Shown here one piece after another: positions 58,181 to 64,000 of a stretch of 64,000 nt of DNA. The notes below the pieces were generated by a model, which ran no database searches, was not told the DNA's origin, and worked only from the letters and a program-made list of their open reading frames with translations. This DNA comes from Aurelia coerulea. Taxonomy: Eukaryota; Cnidaria; Scyphozoa; Semaeostomeae; Ulmaridae. Both the position numbers and the translations under genes were made by a program. Within the stretch, counting starts at the first letter, position 1; every line of letters starts with the position of its first letter. Where the stretch lies: NCBI GenBank assembly GCA_039566865.1, contig CM076951.1:14393484-14457483 (forward strand). Reading direction: 5' to 3'.

Positions 58181-59803
58181 TACAGCCTTGATTATTCATT
58201 CAAAGCTCGTTGCTTTGCTTTGTGTATAGTTACTGGTTGTTGATCATATCAAGAAACCTGGCGACATGCCTTTAAAAACAAACAAAAATCTAATTTCCAG
58301 CTTAAATAATGATAATAATAATGCTAATACTGATGAATAAAAACACAAACGAAGGTTTTATGATTTTTTTTCAAAAATGTCCCATATCAACAGAAAAGAA
58401 TTTCTTTTAAAGTGCCACTGAAGTGTAGTAGTGAAAATTTTGATAATGCTATTTTTGTAATGCTTACGAATAAACAAGAGCCGCTGAATCGAATGATGTA
58501 ATTATTTCCTGTATATTGCTTCTATAAGTATCATATTTTAAGCCCTAAAGTGCCAATTATCAAGTTTCTTTGTGCGAAAAATAATGCGCGGCCAAACAGG
58601 AATGTGTGACGTACTTTGATTTATCACTCGCTGTGGCGTGGTATGTTTTTAATGCAGTTCAGCCTGGAAGTCACGCGAAGATCAACGCGAAGCCTCTGGT
58701 AAACTGTTTAAAAAGCAGAAAATGCCACTTTCTGGTGACTTTAACAACGCCAGCTGCATGAGATATAATCACGAGCTCGCAGGTTCTCGGGAAAACTTCC
58801 ATAACAAGAGCAGAATCATCGAGAACTTGGTATAAGCATGGTATCTACGCAAGGGTTAGGCCTATTGGCAGCTGAAGCAACAAGACCCTCTCGACAAGCC
58901 TGTTTTCTGCAGAGAATATTGATTTACATTCTACACTTGGCTTTTTGACGAAATTAGACTTAAGATCAACATAGTATCAACATCTGGAAGCTGAGAGATT
59001 ATGCTGTGTTGGTCTGAGGAGCGAAGAAGAAATCCCGAGTTCATTCCTTCAGGTGGGTGCAAGTTTTGTTGTGCTTGTGTTGCTGCTCTCTGAGATTTGA
59101 TGGTGTAGCATATCGATGCAGTGATTGTTTTAAGTTTAGTATCGAGCACCGTTTTGAATTATAATGAATGAAATTTTTCAGATTTGATTTGAATGAATGC
59201 ACTGTGGATGCACAGATGGTAACAGGTTGGTCTCCTGACCCCAAATTCTGAGGACCGTTCCTTGCCTTTTGTGGTCCTAGTTTCTAAACCATACAGAGGA
59301 AAATGCTCTCAGCCTGTTGGAAACCGGTTTTGTTTACCACTCATATGGTGCTTATTACCTAAATAATTAAAAATGCAAAGCAGATGCAGTTATTTTTGGC
59401 TCTTGTTAACCAAATGACTGCTGTTCATTAAGTTATGAATTTTTATTTGATATTTCAGATGAAATGAAAGATCAAGTCAACCAAGATGAAGAGCAGATGC
59501 AGAACTCATTTGGCATATCTGTTCAATAATCTCTTTGATGAGAAATGATCTCAGTGCAAACAGAATTGGATTTGAAAATGAAGATGAACTAACGACAGTC
59601 TTCACTGCCTCAAGATATTGAAACAGTTACATATATTTTGATGAAGAGTTAGTTAAACCCTTGTTTATTTATGGAGTATCATGCTGCCATTGATCTTGTA
59701 AGAGTAGGTACCAATATGAGTAGTAAGAGGAATAAAATCTTGAGATCAAACTCTCTTTTCCTGTTCCTTGGATAATGTACTTTCAGTGCAAAATTAAACC
59801 ACT

Positions 59804-59960
59804 TATTTTGGAAGAAACTAAGAATTTGAACCTGTATTGAGTTTCTTAAAATTATCAGATTTTAAGGTTCTACTGTATATAACAATCTCCATGTCTACTA
59901 CCGATACCCTTGTGAAAATTTCAAAACAGTTGTTTAAGCCTCTCCATTTTTTAGACATTT
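59804..59960 (-). mobile_element. AAGAAACT-type MITE, inverted truncated copy
   Basis: GAAGAAACTAAGAATTTGAA, GAGTTTCTTAAAATTATCAG and TATATAACAATCTCCATGT are the reverse complement of the 3' half of copies 1 and 3. It directly precedes a full copy in the opposite orientation. Confidence 0.65.
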
Positions 59961-59967
59961 ACACATG

Positions 59968-60318
59968 CTTTTTATGAGAAACTGCTTACAAGAAACTCAA
60001 CTCTAAGATCCCCCAAAACTATGAGACTCCAATACTGGGAACATATAACTTAGGAAACTATTAAGTTTTAATAAAGGACATCCTCAGCATATTTGTACTT
60101 TATTTTCACTTGTTTTCTGTCTGATATTACTCAGGAGGTACTTGAGTAAATGTCTAACACTGGAAAGGCTTCAAAAAATGTTGCTTTCAAATATTCACAA
60201 AGGCAAAGGCCATAAATACAAAGATAGTTGAAACCTTGAGAAACTTTTAACTCTGAGGACTGCAAATCTGATGATGTTAAGAAACTTTCAGTACTGACTC
60301 AAATTCTTCCTTATAAAA
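59968..60318 (+). mobile_element. AAGAAACT-type MITE, copy 5
   Basis: Starts TTTTTATGAGAAACTG and ends ATTCTTCCTTATAAAAG. Shares CAAGAAACTCAACTCTAAGA, TTTTAATAAAGGACA, ACACTGGAAAGGCTTC and TTTCAGTACTGACTCAAATT with the other copies. Confidence 0.82.
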
Positions 60319-60479
60319 GACAGGGATGTAGGATGCATCTCAAACTTGGGGGGCATGACACTTCAAGGGCACTTTTCTCATAAGGCTAAAGGGGCACTTG
60401 CTGAAAATAGAAAGCACACTTTTTTATTGCAAAATCTTGGGGGGCACATGCCCCAGTGTCCTCCCTTTCTATGTTTCTG

Positions 60480-60658
60480 ATAAAAAACTCAGGCACCTTC
60501 CGAGCAATATGCTACAAGTAAAAATGAAGTAAAATTAAGCTGAGGAGTTTCTTTATTGGAATAAATAGTTTCTTAAGTTAAAGTTTCCTAGAACTGGAGT
60601 TTAATGTTTTGGCGACCTGAGAGTTGGGCTTCTTATGGCTGGTTTCTTGTAAAAAATA
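60480..60658 (-). mobile_element. AAGAAACT-type MITE, inverted partial copy
   Basis: Reverse complement of the 5' half: GGAGTTTCTTTATTGGAATA, AGTTTCTTAAGTTAAAGTT, TTTTGGCGACCTGAGAGTTG and GGTTTCTTGTAAAAAATATG. Confidence 0.65.
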
Positions 60659-60659
60659 T

Positions 60660-62470
60660 GTGTAATGTTCACTAAGTTGCATCCAGAGAATTTGACAAAC
60701 ATTTCCTGTGATTTTCTTCAACCTGTGAGTATGAGAAGCTATGGTGATGGCCCCTAATCTACCAATATTTTTCTTCAGTTTGGCTACACATGCTCAGTAA
60801 GAAAATAACAGAAAATAAGCAGTAATGATGTTAAATGGATTATTGCTACCATCTAACCTACATGCAAATGTTAAAAGAAATACTGAAGTAGGGCAGGATA
60901 AAAAAAAAATTGCCAGTTTAAATATGCCTGATGAACAGCAAAGACAATTTTGTAAATAAAAATAACCCTTCCCTGCTGATATCCCTAATTGGAACTCTTT
61001 GGTATAATGTCAATACCAATGTTAACTTTTTTAAATACAACTCACATTTTTTTGCATATGAGGAAGTACATGTAAAGAACTCAACAACTGCATACAAGGC
61101 CTATTTTACAACATTTGGAAACTGTGGTGTGGACCTATGTCTCGTTCAATTCCTACTCTGATCATTTCCCTGGGACGCCCCTGGGTATTTGCTCATAAAA
61201 TATTCCTGACCCCCATGCATTTGACTGCAAATTTTCCCCTGCTTCCAGGGGCATTTGATAATAGTAGTGATTATAGTGTTTGCTTATAAAGTTTTTGGGA
61301 GTATGCATGTGATAGTGCCAAGTCCCTGGGCATCTGCCAAAAGACTTGCCCCATCCCCTGAGGCATCTGTACAAGCAATTCTTTGACCCCTGGGCTGCCT
61401 GTGGAGGATGGTCAAGGCAGGAATAGAATGAGACATTAGGTTGAATATCAAACATGAAACATAATTGAGAAACGTTATTTGGAGTTTGGTTTTCCCAAAT
61501 TCTTCAAACTAACTTTATATTGTATAGTATACTACCACCCTCAGTTGAAACAGATCATACCTTTCATTTTTGCAGAAGGATTTATTGCTATTGTGCAGCT
61601 GGGCCCTAAAGTCCAAGTTAATTTTTCACTTTTTATGAAAACATATTTAGGATGATTCCCACCTCATCTCCTTTTAATCTTCTGCAATCTATTTTCAACT
61701 TTTTATGAAACCACATAACGGAAGCTGAACTTGTTTTTTCCTGTGACAAGAAATATCAGGTATTGTGATGTGAGCCCAAGAGACTGTGTTAGACTCAGAA
61801 TTTTTGGGCTGAGAAAAATAATGCTGCCATGTGTGGAATTCACTGTTTAAGATAAGCCACACCCTTTTCTTGTTATACAATACAATGCAATACAAAATAG
61901 CATCAGTGGCAAAGTTTCAGTTGCTTGTAAAATGTTTTGGTATCCATAAAATTTTGAATTTCCAGCTTGTCCTGCAGGGTTCAAGTTCTAGGCCATTTTG
62001 CAAGAAATATTCTCATCCAATTGGAGTCAACCATGCTCTAAGCAATGTTTATACCAGATTTGTTGGACCTGAATAACAATAAATAACAAAATATTTAACT
62101 CTGAATTGACTAACTAACCACAGTCGATTGTAATAAAAAGGCAAAACTTCATGTTTCTACACTGGCTCTTACAGGCAAACCTTGATTTTCTATTTATTGC
62201 AATAATAACAGATAACCGTGGTAACAAAACTCATGTTCAGTTTCATAGCATCTTAGGCTCACTTAATTCGCTCCTTTTAGGTTACTGCGGATTTAATAAG
62301 TTTGCAGAAAACTCATATCTGATCCCCTTTGTGCTTCTGGTCAAGACACGTTTGCTCAAGTGGTGGTGAAAAGCCTCACAATCACAACGAACACCAATTC
62401 AAATGACCCATCACATCAACACATGAAAGAAAAACAAATAAAGCATTCAAGTACAAATTCTCACCATTTA
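60660..62470. other. Unassigned spacer
   Basis: 61150-61400 repeats a CCCTGGG(C/T)ATTTGC-like motif about five times at irregular spacing; a similar motif occurs at 32970-33030. No gene is supported. Confidence 0.4.
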
Positions 62471-63022
62471 ATTGTAGAAGCACTTCTAGGTGTCCATTAA
62501 TTGGAATATCTCCCAACATGCCGTAATTGATGCTTCCAATCTCGCCATCATCGCCTCTTCCCTGAATTTGATGTGGGCAAGAGGGCCTAAATCATCGTCA
62601 ATAAACGGCGGCTGTCAAACAGTTTTAAACCGGCTACATCACTCCGCAGCATTTGTTATTTATCATCCCGTGGTCACTTGCTACTACTGATGCGATTGGA
62701 ATCCAATTTATCTCCAAAGTCTCGGCAAAACATGCAATAATCTTCACTTTTCCTCACGGCACATTGGCAGCCAGGAACCTTCCTTCCAGTCGTTCACAGT
62801 GGTGTGTTCGTGTGTGATGAATTGAATGGAATGCTTGATAAATCAATCTACGTCACTCGGCCCAGGCTCTTTTCGCAAGACCAAGGGGTAAAAACACCCC
62901 AAAAAATGGCATTTCCCGGCACCAAAATGAAAAAATATTTACGTCAATCGAATCATCGATGATTTTCCCATTAGGAAACGTATTAAAATTTGTTTGACTA
63001 ATACACTTCAGTGGCACTTTAA

Positions 63023-63589
63023 CCCTCTTTTGGTTGGTGGGGGGGGGGGGGCCAATAGACTTTTTGTTATAACTCTGCCAGGACAACTATTATCGCCCAG
63101 AAACTTTCTTTTGCTGCTACTTATTGTGCAACGACTCAAGAAGTTTTAAGAAAACATTTTGACAAATGAGCGGGAGGGAGACAAATTTCCGGAACTGACT
63201 CTGTCAAAATCGCCAATTCTCGAATATTAATTTTCGCGAAAAAAGTAGCAAAATTGCAATATTCTACAAAGATATTTTGCAGGGTAGTATTATTAGATGT
63301 AATCTATATCACAATTTTGATGTTTGGATAGAAATTGTGCTCACAATTAAATTCTTTCGCATTTTTCCTAATTTTGACCGATTTTGCCACTTTTCTTGAC
63401 CACACAAAGAAAAATGCTGACTCAAGCAATAATGACGGCTAATTTTAGCTTTAAGTTTTATATTCTCATAAAGTACATGCCTGGGGCTATTAGTACACCA
63501 AATCTGGTTGCTCTATCTATTTCCAGTCAAGAGCTGGGTAGAGGGCTCTTTGGCCCCCTCCCCCAACCAAAATAGGATGTGTCAGAGGG
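63023..63589. mobile_element. 567 bp piggyBac-like MITE
   Basis: The left end CCCTCTTTTGGTTGGTGG and the right end CCCCAACCAAAATAGGATGT followed by GTCAGAGGG are inverted, apart from a 12-13 bp gap in the left arm. TTAA lies directly outside both ends (63019-63022, 63590-63593). CCCT tips and TTAA duplication are the hallmarks of piggyBac. A G run at about 63038-63051 lies in the left arm. No coding capacity. Confidence 0.82.
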
Positions 63590-63593
63590 TTAA

Positions 63594-64000
63594 ATTAAAA
63601 TTTAATCTTACAATACGAGCTACTTAAGACACTACACTACGTACGAACTACTTTACTACACTTCAAGGGCAATACCACGGAGAGCAAGAGGCCATAACAA
63701 CCCCGCAGTCATTAACATAAAGACGTGTAACCAAACTAAAATTTGATATATGGCTACGAACAAGTACATATAAACGATTTTCACTGATAGATAATAAAGT
63801 TGTTTCAATTTGTATGTTGGGCTGACTTGAGGGTTTGATTTGACGGGAAGAAATCTTAGCAGACTCAATTTCATATCCACCAGACGGGCTTGCCCTTTAA
63901 TGGTTGCATTATCACTGTTTTGTTTGTTTTTTTGTTCGCTGAAATTTGTTTGTAACAGAATGAAACTTGCTTTTTCTTGTCCTTTGCCCTGTCATGTCAT
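63594..64000. other. Unassigned right edge
   Basis: A minus-strand frame at 63880-63656 encodes a hydrophobic stretch (IVYMYLFVAIYQILVWLHVF), which could be a membrane segment of a terminal exon, but there is no supporting motif or splice context. Confidence 0.3.

Larger units (their letters stand above)
58411..63018. mobile_element. TTAA-flanked interval with 22 bp inverted ends (4.6 kb)
   Basis: AGTGCCACTGAAGTGTAGTAG at the left and CTAATACACTTCAGTGGCAC at the right are inverted, and TTAA lies directly outside both (58407-58410, 63019-63022). That is the target-site pattern of piggyBac and Kolobok elements. No transposase was recognised inside, and the interior carries other MITE copies. 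It may be one element, or two solo elements of the same family that happen to face each other. A third TTAAAGTGCC is at 48024. Confidence 0.45.

Noticed and set aside
57500..58199. Frames with repeated THDPRKFTHDPR
   Set aside because: Translation of the GCGTGGGT repeat.
59460..59531. Possible terminal exon after TATTTCAG (DEMKDQVNQDEEQMQNSF, then stop)
   Set aside because: The acceptor and stop look good, but the nearest upstream candidate exon (about 59183-59219) does not match in phase and nothing else supports a gene.

Overview
The window looks like repeat-rich nuclear DNA from a metazoan, most probably a cnidarian and perhaps an anthozoan such as a stony coral. The reasons are the AT-rich base composition, short GT-AG introns inside readable genes, an abundance of small inverted-repeat transposons and tRNA-derived SINEs, and protein families that I associate with cnidarian and fish genomes: a Helitron Rep/helicase with an OTU protease, BED-finger transposase-derived proteins, and a P2X7 C-terminal-type zinc domain lying beside a DDE transposase-like gene. 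No rRNA, intact tRNA, CRISPR array or prokaryotic operon was seen. The taxonomic call is inference.

Layout. 1-6.4 kb is a satellite array with a 175 bp monomer (36 full copies and a decaying end) carrying signs of 6- and 7-monomer block duplication. 7.7-8.7 kb (minus) is an OTU protease relic split by a frameshift. 10.2-11.0 kb (minus) and 11.4-12.6 kb (plus) hold two divergent gene fragments around a GC-rich palindrome: a BED-finger transposase-derived gene and an unknown coiled-coil gene with one in-frame stop. 15.0-16.2 kb holds a 250 bp tandem repeat and a 10 bp minisatellite. 17.4-17.9 kb is a frameshifted DDE transposase tail. 19.2-26.1 kb (minus) is a six-exon BED-finger, transposase-derived gene whose 877-codon last exon is intact, but whose second exon is split by a 967 bp foldback element flanked by TA, and whose third exon carries a frameshift.

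27-30.6 kb is a run of minisatellite, SINE and inverted-repeat elements. 30.8-45.2 kb (plus) is an uncharacterised multi-exon gene; all seven exons from 33.5 kb onward keep phase across their introns. Its 7.6 kb penultimate intron contains a Helitron coding block (Rep + PIF1-type helicase, 1,514 codons, then an OTU domain in another frame). 48.3-50.1 kb (plus) is a three-exon P2X7 C-terminal-like gene with an in-frame TGA where related proteins have cysteine. It converges on a nine-exon DDE transposase-like gene (minus, 56.3-50.5 kb) ending in a CxxC zinc knuckle. 57.6-58.2 kb is a GCGTGGGT-rich repeat. 58.4-63.6 kb contains two TTAA-flanked inverted-repeat intervals that share one TTAA.

How it works together: almost every recognisable protein is a mobile-element protein or derived from one, and the non-coding DNA is dominated by non-autonomous elements. 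At least eight inverted-repeat families are visible, two of them with target-site duplications that assign a class (TA for Tc1/mariner, an 8 bp TSD for hAT). The least transposon-like locus is the 30.8-45.2 kb gene, which has absorbed a Helitron and several small elements in its introns with its splice phases intact.
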